Of a stretch of 64,000 nucleotides of DNA, positions 26,698 to 33,564 are shown in pieces (position 1 is the first letter of the stretch; the number at the start of each line of letters is the position of its first letter). The translations under genes were made by a program, and so were the position numbers. This stretch comes from an uncultured Clostridia bacterium (GTDB lineage Bacteria > Bacillota > Clostridia > Oscillospirales > CAG-272), in assembly GCA_948466345.1 (NCBI GenBank), contig CAOKAC010000004.1, forward strand, positions 62,001 to 126,000, written 5' to 3'. The notes under the pieces are model-generated. The model was not told where the DNA came from. It worked only from the letters and a program-made list of their open reading frames with translations, and did not search any database.

Positions 26698-27165
26698 TTA
26701 AAGTATCGCTTTGACCATAAGCAAAGCGTCTTCCGAGGGATTTTTGTAATATTTTTTGCGTTCGCCAATTTTGTAAAATCCTCTGGACAGATAAAGTTGT
26801 ATAGCTGGAATGTTAGATTGACGCACTTCTAAATAAACAGAGCGGACTTCTGCATCTTTGGCCTGCTGCAGCATTGTATCTAGCAGCATACTGCCGATTC
26901 CCATACGACGATAGTCGGGAAGAACGGCGATATTTGCAATATCCCCCTCGTCGCCAGCTTGGTATAAAATAGCGTAGGCGAATATTTTAGACGATTGCAT
27001 ATCTTTTGCTGCCCAAATCTGCGTGCAGGACTGTCGTATAGATGAGAGAATCATGTCTTTGTTCCAGGCGTCTTTTCCAAAGCATACTTTTTCAATTGCT
27101 GCAAGCTGATCCAAAACAGGATCCTCTGCAGGGAGTTCTGTAGGCAGTAATATTATATTTTTCAT
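26698..27165 (-). CDS. rimI: RimI-type ribosomal protein alanine N-acetyltransferase
   Basis: A 155-residue GNAT acetyltransferase. The acetyl-CoA loop is RRMGIGSML; IANIAVLPDYR and LEVRQSNIPAIQLYLSRGFYKIGERKKYY are the RimI signature blocks (N..A..LY...GF). Its start overlaps the preceding gene's stop by four bases and it lies just before tsaD, the classic rimI-tsaD pairing. Confidence 0.93.
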   Translation of the reverse strand: MKNIILLPTELPAEDPVLDQLAAIEKVCFGKDAWNKDMILSSIRQSCTQIWAAKDMQSSKIFAYAILYQAGDEGDIANIAVLPDYRRMGIGSMLLDTMLQQAKDAEVRSVYLEVRQSNIPAIQLYLSRGFYKIGERKKYYKNPSEDALLMVKAIL

Positions 27166-27647
27166 ACAGTTTTCGCTGGTCCAAACATGTCAAAAAGCGC
27201 TTCTTTCATTTTTTCCAGACATGCTTGATATACGGATAGGTTTCCTCCATATGGATCCGAAATATCCGTAGACATTTTTGTGATTTTGGAAGCAAATTGG
27301 GGATAGGTCCATATGAGACTATCTGTATGGGCGGCAGTGACACCAATTACCTGGACGGCCTTTTCTAGTATGTTCGTGTCTACTGGCTGTGAAATATGGT
27401 CTGGTGGGGTGATTCCAGCCAATTCCAGCGCATGAGCAGCATTGGGGGATATAGGAGAAGCATCCGCGTATAACCCAGCAGAAACAGCAGTGCGACTGTC
27501 ATTCCCATAGTAGTGATTGAAAAGAGCGGCGGCCATAGGACTGCGGCAGGTATTGCCGGAGCATACGAACAAATATAAATCCTTCTTGGACTGCTGCAGG
27601 TTTTGCAGTACTTCCGCGGTTTCGAAAGCTACGGTGCGCGTGTTCAT
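27162..27647 (-). CDS. low-molecular-weight phosphatase, protein arginine phosphatase type
   Basis: 161 residues. The P-loop VCSGNTCRSPMA has the catalytic Cys and Arg, plus the Thr that distinguishes YwlE-type protein arginine phosphatases (CxGNTCRS) from tyrosine phosphatases, which carry Ile there. General-acid Asp lies in ISDPYGGN. The first 20 residues extend beyond the usual LMW-PTP N-terminus. It overlaps both neighbours by four bases, so it is tightly coupled with rimI-tsaD. No McsB arginine kinase is seen in the window. Confidence 0.85.
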   Translation of the reverse strand: MNTRTVAFETAEVLQNLQQSKKDLYLFVCSGNTCRSPMAAALFNHYYGNDSRTAVSAGLYADASPISPNAAHALELAGITPPDHISQPVDTNILEKAVQVIGVTAAHTDSLIWTYPQFASKITKMSTDISDPYGGNLSVYQACLEKMKEALFDMFGPAKTV

Positions 27648-28345
27648 ATATTCGCCTCCGATGTATCGGATGCAGGCGGCGTTTGCGGTTCAGATGCCTC
27701 ATAATAGGGAACCAAAACATCTCCGATATCGATACAAATTTTAGACTGCCGATCGTACAGATAGGTTCCGCTGCCGCATACGGCAAGGGTCAGGTTGTAA
27801 TAAAAGGCAGGCCACGCTTCAGAGTAAAATTTTAATTGATAGGTTGCATTTACGTCTGCGCGAGGCCAAATGGAGGCGCTTTCTCCATTTTTAATTGCAA
27901 TTTGCATTTGCTGGATCAAGGCTTGTAAAAGTTCCTTGTCTGCTGCGGCATCTCCGCTTTGGGAGCCATCACCAATGGTACAAATAGTAATAATATTGGT
28001 TTCCTGCTGACAAAGATAACACAAGGAAGCCTCCATTTCCCAAAGCGAGGGAAGAGAGATATCAGCATTATAAAAAAACAAAGTGGTACCGCCAGAATAG
28101 GGACCGGTGAGATATTCTTTGGGATCAAGTGTGCCTACTTGATACAATGTTTCTCCGATGGCATCATCGATTTTACCGTATTTTGCACCTTGATTAGTAG
28201 GTTCATATCCTACTGGGGCACTGCGATATATGTTTCCCAACCCATCGGACAGGGTACCGTCTTCCTGGAAGGTATATTTTGCCTCTTTGGCGCAGGCGCA
28301 CAAAAGCAGAGCTAAAGCAAGAAGTAGTGTACAGGCACGTTTCAT
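27644..28345 (-). CDS. hypothetical lipoprotein
   Basis: 233 residues starting at the ATG at 28345 (MKRACTLLLALALLLCAC; GGAG six bases upstream). The open frame extends 17 codons upstream into comEB. The lipoprotein Cys follows LCA. The mature part has an aromatic-rich C-terminal half and a Pro/Thr tail (PQTPPASDTSE). No family recognised. Its stop overlaps the arginine phosphatase start. Confidence 0.75.
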   Translation of the reverse strand: MKRACTLLLALALLLCACAKEAKYTFQEDGTLSDGLGNIYRSAPVGYEPTNQGAKYGKIDDAIGETLYQVGTLDPKEYLTGPYSGGTTLFFYNADISLPSLWEMEASLCYLCQQETNIITICTIGDGSQSGDAAADKELLQALIQQMQIAIKNGESASIWPRADVNATYQLKFYSEAWPAFYYNLTLAVCGSGTYLYDRQSKICIDIGDVLVPYYEASEPQTPPASDTSEANI

Positions 28346-28361
28346 CGTTTTCTCCATTTCT

Positions 28362-28847
28362 TTAATATCCAAAAGTCCCGGAGAGACTGTCATCATTTTC
28401 TACCCAGTCCTGTGTATTGTATATGGTGAAGGTATCTTTTGTCTCCCGAATATATACATGCTCAATGCCGGCATTGATAATATAGCGCTTACACATCATA
28501 CAGGAGCATGTCCCGCTGACAAGCTCACCGGTAGGAGAAGTGCAGCACATATATAAGGTAGCACCCAGCATTTGCTCTCTTGTAGCTGCGATAATTGCGT
28601 TTGCCTCTGCGTGAACGCTGCGGCACATTTCATATCGCTCTCCTCTGGGAATGTTCATTTTGTCCCGGGGACATTCTCCAAGGTCGGTACAGTTGATGCG
28701 TCCACGAGGCGCGCCGTTGTAGCCTGTAGAGATGATTACGTCATTTTTTACGATAATCGCGCCGAAACGGCGGCGCAGGCAAGTGCTGCGTTCCGATACG
28801 GTCTGTGCGATGTCCAAATAATAATTGATTTTTGAAACTCTGTCCAT
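28362..28847 (-). CDS. comEB: dCMP deaminase (ComEB-like)
   Basis: Deaminates dCMP to dUMP for thymidylate synthesis. 161 residues with the zinc site HAEANA (His and catalytic Glu) and CSCMMC (two Cys). The substrate-side TGYNGAPRGRINC motif and the allosteric-type N-terminus are typical. First gene of the comEB-lipoprotein-phosphatase-rimI-tsaD run, with a promoter 50 bases upstream. Confidence 0.94.
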   Translation of the reverse strand: MDRVSKINYYLDIAQTVSERSTCLRRRFGAIIVKNDVIISTGYNGAPRGRINCTDLGECPRDKMNIPRGERYEMCRSVHAEANAIIAATREQMLGATLYMCCTSPTGELVSGTCSCMMCKRYIINAGIEHVYIRETKDTFTIYNTQDWVENDDSLSGTFGY

Positions 28848-28894
28848 AATAATTCACCAGCTTTGTAATATTCCATATAAGGATAGATATTCTT

Positions 28895-28923
28895 ATTATA
28901 CCTGTATCGACAAATAAAATCAA
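28895..28923 (-). promoter_or_regulatory. promoter of the comEB-tsaD operon
   Basis: Minus strand: TTGATT (28918-28923), 17 bases, TATAAT (28895-28900). Confidence 0.65.
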
Positions 28924-29061
28924 CTACCAAACTTAGTATGGCAAATTTATTTATAAAGTTTTTATAAATCGCTTGTCAATAAGAACGAGTAGTCTTTATT
29001 TTACGTTCGCAGTCATTTATGGTAATAATATTTTAAAGTATAAATGAGCGCTTCGGATAAA

Positions 29062-29090
29062 TAAGAAAAAGAGCGGCTATGCCGCTCTTA
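29062..29090 (-). terminator. terminator of the dlt-like operon
   Basis: AAGAGCGGC/GCCGCTCTT around TAT, followed on the minus strand by TTTTCTTATTT. The left arm includes the stop codon of the dltD-like gene. Confidence 0.85.
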
Positions 29091-30065
29091 TATTTTAATC
29101 TGCTTTAAATATTCTTTGTAGTCCTCGTGCCAAACGCTGTAGGCAGGATCCTCTCTGTAGTCCGGCAGATCATAATGCTTTTGCAGATATTCCCCAATAA
29201 ATCGTGTGACCTTACGGGCGCCTCGGGTATTTAAGTGATTGCCGCCGTCCCGAGAGTCGGTGGTCCAATCAAAGTCAAACCGGTCACGGTCCAGATTCAG
29301 GTCTATAAAGGGAAGGTCACGCTCTTTAGCGAATTCTTTTACGGCGTTATGACGTTTGTAGTTCCAGGAGGACTCAGAAGGCATTTCTAACAGAAGCAGT
29401 TCTATACCATTTTCTTCACATAGCTCTTTGATCTTATCCACCGTCATCACTGAAAACGGCGGGATTTTATCTTTTTCATCCGTTTCTATCATATATTCTT
29501 TACCACTGTATTCCTTTACCTTGTTGGAGAGCATCTGACCTTTGGTTACACAGTGGGCTGTATAATAGGGCTTACGCAGAACATCTTTCCATTTCAACTT
29601 TTTCCACCGGTTATGGTAACGAAATACACTGAAAGGCTCTCCCAATACGGAGTTGAATGCATTGATAATGTTTTGAGAGGCATCTGTTTTGGTAAACATG
29701 CCATCTGTTTCTAAAATCACCAGCTTGGGTGTCTGACAGGTGAGAATGCGTTTCAGCATCGCCAGAGAACCCGCCGGTACCTGTAAGCCTTCTGCACTTA
29801 CATAGGAAGTATAGCCAAAGCTGTTCCAAAGCTCCATAGGAGAAAAACCGCTGTAGGCATCACTGTTGCCTACCACGACAACGTCAATGGAATTTTGGGG
29901 TTCGGAATAGAAACCGGTAGCGTTGGGATTGATGATGCCGCTTTCTTTCGTATTGTCTTTTGGAGCCATCATATAGGACAATCCCAGCAGCAAAAGTGCA
30001 AGAATTAGAATAAATACAATGCTTTTGACAACACAGGAAAGGAGGGTGTTTTTCGATTTTTCCAT
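29088..30065 (-). CDS. DltD-like SGNH-type acyl/alanyl transferase or thioesterase
   Basis: 325 residues. One N-terminal membrane segment (about 10-32) anchors an extracytoplasmic SGNH-like domain: GNSDAYSGFSP (block I), LVILETDG, and SRDGGNHLNTRGARKV (D..H of block V). Last gene of a set with an acyl-adenylate ligase, a carrier protein and an MBOAT protein, the layout used for D-alanylation of teichoic acids. DltD here is shorter than the Bacillus protein, so another acyl group or polymer is possible. Confidence 0.82.
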   Translation of the reverse strand: MEKSKNTLLSCVVKSIVFILILALLLLGLSYMMAPKDNTKESGIINPNATGFYSEPQNSIDVVVVGNSDAYSGFSPMELWNSFGYTSYVSAEGLQVPAGSLAMLKRILTCQTPKLVILETDGMFTKTDASQNIINAFNSVLGEPFSVFRYHNRWKKLKWKDVLRKPYYTAHCVTKGQMLSNKVKEYSGKEYMIETDEKDKIPPFSVMTVDKIKELCEENGIELLLLEMPSESSWNYKRHNAVKEFAKERDLPFIDLNLDRDRFDFDWTTDSRDGGNHLNTRGARKVTRFIGEYLQKHYDLPDYREDPAYSVWHEDYKEYLKQIKI

Positions 30066-30077
30066 TACAATCCTCCT

Positions 30078-31667
30078 TTAAAACTGCCCGTAAATAAAGG
30101 CTACTTGGTCATATCCGGAACCATATGCGCCAAATATGATAATTGCTAAAATGAGAGCAAGGTATACGCTCCAGCGTATGATAATATTCTGTCCTGCAAT
30201 TTGTTCTCGCAGGGAATACCCCTTCTCCTGCAGAATGCTTACCAGGAGAACTATTGCGCATCCGGCGGCAATGGCGATGAAATCCCAGCCATCAATGCAC
30301 AAATGCAGCAGAGTGCCATCATAGAAATGTTGCGGCGCGAAATTTGTAAAAATTCTATACACAATCTCACCAAAAGCGCCTACGGTTTCTGCCCGGAATA
30401 AAGTCATACCGCCTACTACCAGAATGCAGGTGCGCAGTATCCGTACAATGCGGAAAGCGTTGCCTTCCCGGTTCAATTTTAGCTTGGCAGCACACCGAGC
30501 AAACAAAGGTTCCAGCAGCATGCCAAGCAGCATGATTCCGTAATAGTACATGCCATATGCAAGATACTTCCAGCCTGCACCATGCCAGATTCCATTACAA
30601 ATCCACACGCAGAACAGGGCGGCAGCCGAAGGAATTAAAGCGCCAAGAAAGGGGGTAAGTTTTTCCTTTGCCTTTTTAGACAGCTTGGCAAATCCTTTTG
30701 AGAGGGATACAGAATAAAATACATAGTCTCGCAGCCAAGCGCCCAGTGTAATGTGCCACCGCCGCCAAAAATCATTGACAGAGGTAGCAAAGAAGGGACG
30801 AGCGAAATTTTTCGGCAGATTTATGCCAAACAGTTGTGCACTACCGATTACAATGTCCATACATCCGGAAAATTCCATATAAATTTGGATTGTAAACAAA
30901 ACCCCGCCCACCAGAAGTGCGACACCGCTTTGCTCTGCATAGTTTTTAAATACTTCTGCCACAAAAGGGTTAGCCCGATCCGCGATAACCATTTTTTTGA
31001 AAAGACCCCAAAGGATCAGCTGTACGCCCCAGGTTAGATTTTGATATGTGGAACGATTGCCCTCCATCAGCTGGTCTGCCGTTTGGTCAAACCGAGCGAT
31101 GGGTCCTTCAACAATTTGTGGGAAGAAGGAGAGAAACAAGGCTACCTTGCCCAGATGCGTATCTGCTCTGTATTTTCCCCGGTAAACGTCGATGATATAT
31201 CCGGCTGCCTGAAGGGTATAGTAGGAGATTCCCAGCGGGAGGAGCAGCTTCAGTGAGGGAAGGGTATTTTCCAGATGAAGCAGCTTCAGAAACTGGTTAA
31301 TGTTTTCGCTGACAAAAGGATAGTATTTCAAAAAGGCGAGCAGCCCAAAGATAAACAGCAGAGCATAGGCGCAGACGGCTTTCTTCTGCCAGCCTACAAT
31401 TTTACGCAGCTGTTTCTTACCTTCCTTATCCAACGCTTTTTTGGATAGGTCAAAACCATCCTGTATTTTATTTAAGAAGATACCGGCCAGGTACACCGCC
31501 GCGGTGGACAGCAACAGAAAAATCAGCGTGGTGGGGCTGTTTAGCCAGTAAAATATGTAGCTGGCAAGAAGCAAAACCCACCAGCGGTATTTTTTCGGCA
31601 TTCCGTTATACAGAAGGACCACCGCGCCAAGAAACGGAAGCAAATATACAATGGAACTGTATGCCAT
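30078..31667 (-). CDS. MBOAT-family O-acyltransferase, DltB-like
   Basis: A 529-residue polytopic membrane protein with about 11 hydrophobic segments. MBOAT motifs: NDFWRRWHITLGAWLRDYVF and the invariant His in CNGIWHGAGWKYLAYG. It would pass the activated acyl group from the carrier protein to the outside. Located 12 bases upstream of the dltD-like gene and just after the carrier gene. AlgI-type alginate acetyltransferases share the fold; the carrier and ligase next door favour a Dlt-type role. Confidence 0.9.
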   Translation of the reverse strand: MAYSSIVYLLPFLGAVVLLYNGMPKKYRWWVLLLASYIFYWLNSPTTLIFLLLSTAAVYLAGIFLNKIQDGFDLSKKALDKEGKKQLRKIVGWQKKAVCAYALLFIFGLLAFLKYYPFVSENINQFLKLLHLENTLPSLKLLLPLGISYYTLQAAGYIIDVYRGKYRADTHLGKVALFLSFFPQIVEGPIARFDQTADQLMEGNRSTYQNLTWGVQLILWGLFKKMVIADRANPFVAEVFKNYAEQSGVALLVGGVLFTIQIYMEFSGCMDIVIGSAQLFGINLPKNFARPFFATSVNDFWRRWHITLGAWLRDYVFYSVSLSKGFAKLSKKAKEKLTPFLGALIPSAAALFCVWICNGIWHGAGWKYLAYGMYYYGIMLLGMLLEPLFARCAAKLKLNREGNAFRIVRILRTCILVVGGMTLFRAETVGAFGEIVYRIFTNFAPQHFYDGTLLHLCIDGWDFIAIAAGCAIVLLVSILQEKGYSLREQIAGQNIIIRWSVYLALILAIIIFGAYGSGYDQVAFIYGQF

Positions 31668-31697
31668 GTTTGTTTTTATCCTTTGATCAAATCTCTT

Positions 31698-31925
31698 TTA
31701 GTCATCGGAAAGCCGCTGTATCATTGCGTATATAGCGTCTACCGTCTTAAAGTTTTCCGGAACCACATCCACTGGCGTAATTTCAATATCAAAAGCATCG
31801 TTTAACTCTCCAACCAGCATGACTACGGACATAGAGTCCAATATATGGTCTTCGATCAGATCCGTTTGGGCAGGAAAATCCACGCCGGGTTTAAGGTTTT
31901 CAAGAATTTCAAGCAGTTCTTCCAT
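31698..31925 (-). CDS. D-alanyl-carrier-like acyl carrier protein
   Basis: 75 residues, acidic, with the phosphopantetheine Ser in ILDSMSVVMLVGEL (DSM instead of the DSL of fatty-acid ACP). Flanked by the adenylating ligase and the MBOAT gene, so it should carry the ligase product. AAAGGA lies about 11 bases upstream. Confidence 0.9.
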   Translation of the reverse strand: MEELLEILENLKPGVDFPAQTDLIEDHILDSMSVVMLVGELNDAFDIEITPVDVVPENFKTVDAIYAMIQRLSDD

Positions 31926-31967
31926 GATAAATTGATCCTTTCATATATGAATATAATTGTTTGCAAA

Positions 31968-33509
31968 TTATGATATGGGAGCAGGGGCAGACTCAGACTC
32001 CAGTGTGGAATAATTTTTTCCAAGCCACGCCCGGTCGATTTTTCCATTTTGATTATACGGCATTGCCTTTACCCGTATGAAGCGGCTTGGCATCATGTAG
32101 GCGGGCAAACGCTGTGCCAGAGCCTGGCACAGGGAAGCGTCTTCCAGACGCTTCCCTTGATATATTAAAAGTATTCTATCCCTCTCGCCATCGTATACGG
32201 CAGCACAGGCTGTGATTTCCGGGATCGCTCCAGCTGCGGCCTCAATTTCGCTTAGCTCGATTCTGTATCCCATATGCTTAATTTGGAAATCTTTGCGAGA
32301 GATGTACAACAGTTCTCCCACCTCGTTTTCCCGTACTAGGTCGCCTGTTTTGTAAACCCGTTCCGGATAGCTGCTTTGCAGGGGATTTTGCACAAAAGCC
32401 GCTGCAGTTTTCTCCGGATCGTTGTAATATCCCATTCCCACAAAGGGCCCGCGGACATACAGTTCACCTTCTGTACCGGCGGGTGCTTCTTTGCCATCTT
32501 CTCCTATGATGAATACACTGCAGTTGTCACACGCTCTGCCGATGGGCAATGTATCTGTGTCGGCAAAGCGCCTGTTCACGACATAATAGGTACAAATGTC
32601 GGTGGTTTCTGTGGGACCGAACAAATTAGCAAACATAGCGTCCGGCAGCTTATCCATCCAATAATTCAGTTGGCGCACCGGCATTACTTCTCCGGCAAAC
32701 AAGACCTTTTTCAGATGGGTGGGCATCACATAATCCAGCACCTTCCAGTTAGCAACAATACATAGAGCGGAGGGCACCCAGTAGATGGTGTTTACTGTCC
32801 GCTGATTGAGAAACTCGATCAGTTTTACCGGGAAGGAAAACAGGCTTTTCGGGATAATATGCAGAGTGGCGCCTGCGCGCATAGTAGCGTAGAGATCCGA
32901 CACGGACATGCTGAAATAAAAAGGCGTTTGATTTGCAAATACAGTATTTTCTGTGATACCAAACGCGTCGATAAACCACTTGGAATAAGCAATTACGTTT
33001 TTGTGACTCAAAACCGCTCCTTTGGGATTACCAGTAGAGCCAGAGGTAAACAGCGCATACAAGGGATCCGTATCTACCATAGAGCGACGGATCTGTTCTA
33101 GCAAAACGCTGTCCGAATCGGAACAAGAGCAGGTTTCATAGGCAAGAAAGGAAATTTCCGGCGCCCATGCAGCACGCTCCTCCTGCCAGTCTTTGGGAAG
33201 AATGACGGCAGCAGGCTGCAATGTTTGAAAAATTTTTCCCACTCTGGCTTGGGGCATTTCGCTGTCGATCACCACGTAAAAGTTTCCGCTGTATACCACG
33301 CCCATCATTGCTGTTAGTGCCTGTACGCAGCGAGGCATTAATACAGCTACGGGACGATTGCGAATTCCTTGTTGGGCGATAGCAGTGCCAATCGCCTGAG
33401 CAGTTTCCAAAAATTCTGAATAGGACACGGATGTATCCGCATCTGCGAAAATAATCTTGTCCGGATGCATTATAGCAGATTTCTCTAAAAATTGCAAAAT
33501 ATTTTTCAT
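31968..33509 (-). CDS. DltA-like amino-acid adenylating ligase
   Basis: A 513-residue ANL-family enzyme that should adenylate an amino acid (D-Ala by analogy) and load it on the adjacent carrier. Core motifs: A3 FTSGSTGNPKGAVLSH, A5 NLFGPTETTDICTYY, A7 YKTGDLVRENEVGELLYISRKDFQIK and A10 PYNQNGKIDR. The start at 33509 (MKNILQFLEKSAIMHPDK) follows AAAGGAAA by about 11 bases; a longer frame would run into the ABC gene. The A5 block TDICTYY differs from the usual DltA TVAVT, so substrate identity should stay open. Confidence 0.87.
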   Translation of the reverse strand: MKNILQFLEKSAIMHPDKIIFADADTSVSYSEFLETAQAIGTAIAQQGIRNRPVAVLMPRCVQALTAMMGVVYSGNFYVVIDSEMPQARVGKIFQTLQPAAVILPKDWQEERAAWAPEISFLAYETCSCSDSDSVLLEQIRRSMVDTDPLYALFTSGSTGNPKGAVLSHKNVIAYSKWFIDAFGITENTVFANQTPFYFSMSVSDLYATMRAGATLHIIPKSLFSFPVKLIEFLNQRTVNTIYWVPSALCIVANWKVLDYVMPTHLKKVLFAGEVMPVRQLNYWMDKLPDAMFANLFGPTETTDICTYYVVNRRFADTDTLPIGRACDNCSVFIIGEDGKEAPAGTEGELYVRGPFVGMGYYNDPEKTAAAFVQNPLQSSYPERVYKTGDLVRENEVGELLYISRKDFQIKHMGYRIELSEIEAAAGAIPEITACAAVYDGERDRILLIYQGKRLEDASLCQALAQRLPAYMMPSRFIRVKAMPYNQNGKIDRAWLGKNYSTLESESAPAPIS

Positions 33510-33532
33510 ATATGCGCTATTTCCTTTCTTTA

Positions 33533-33556
33533 CCTGCGCGGCATGTGCCGCGCAGG
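33533..33556 (-). other. 24-base perfect hairpin between the ABC exporter and the dlt-like genes
   Basis: CCTGCGCGGCA, TG, TGCCGCGCAGG. There is no T-run on either side, so it is more likely a processing or mRNA-stability element that separates expression of the two halves. Confidence 0.6.
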
Positions 33557-33564
33557 CAGTCTGT

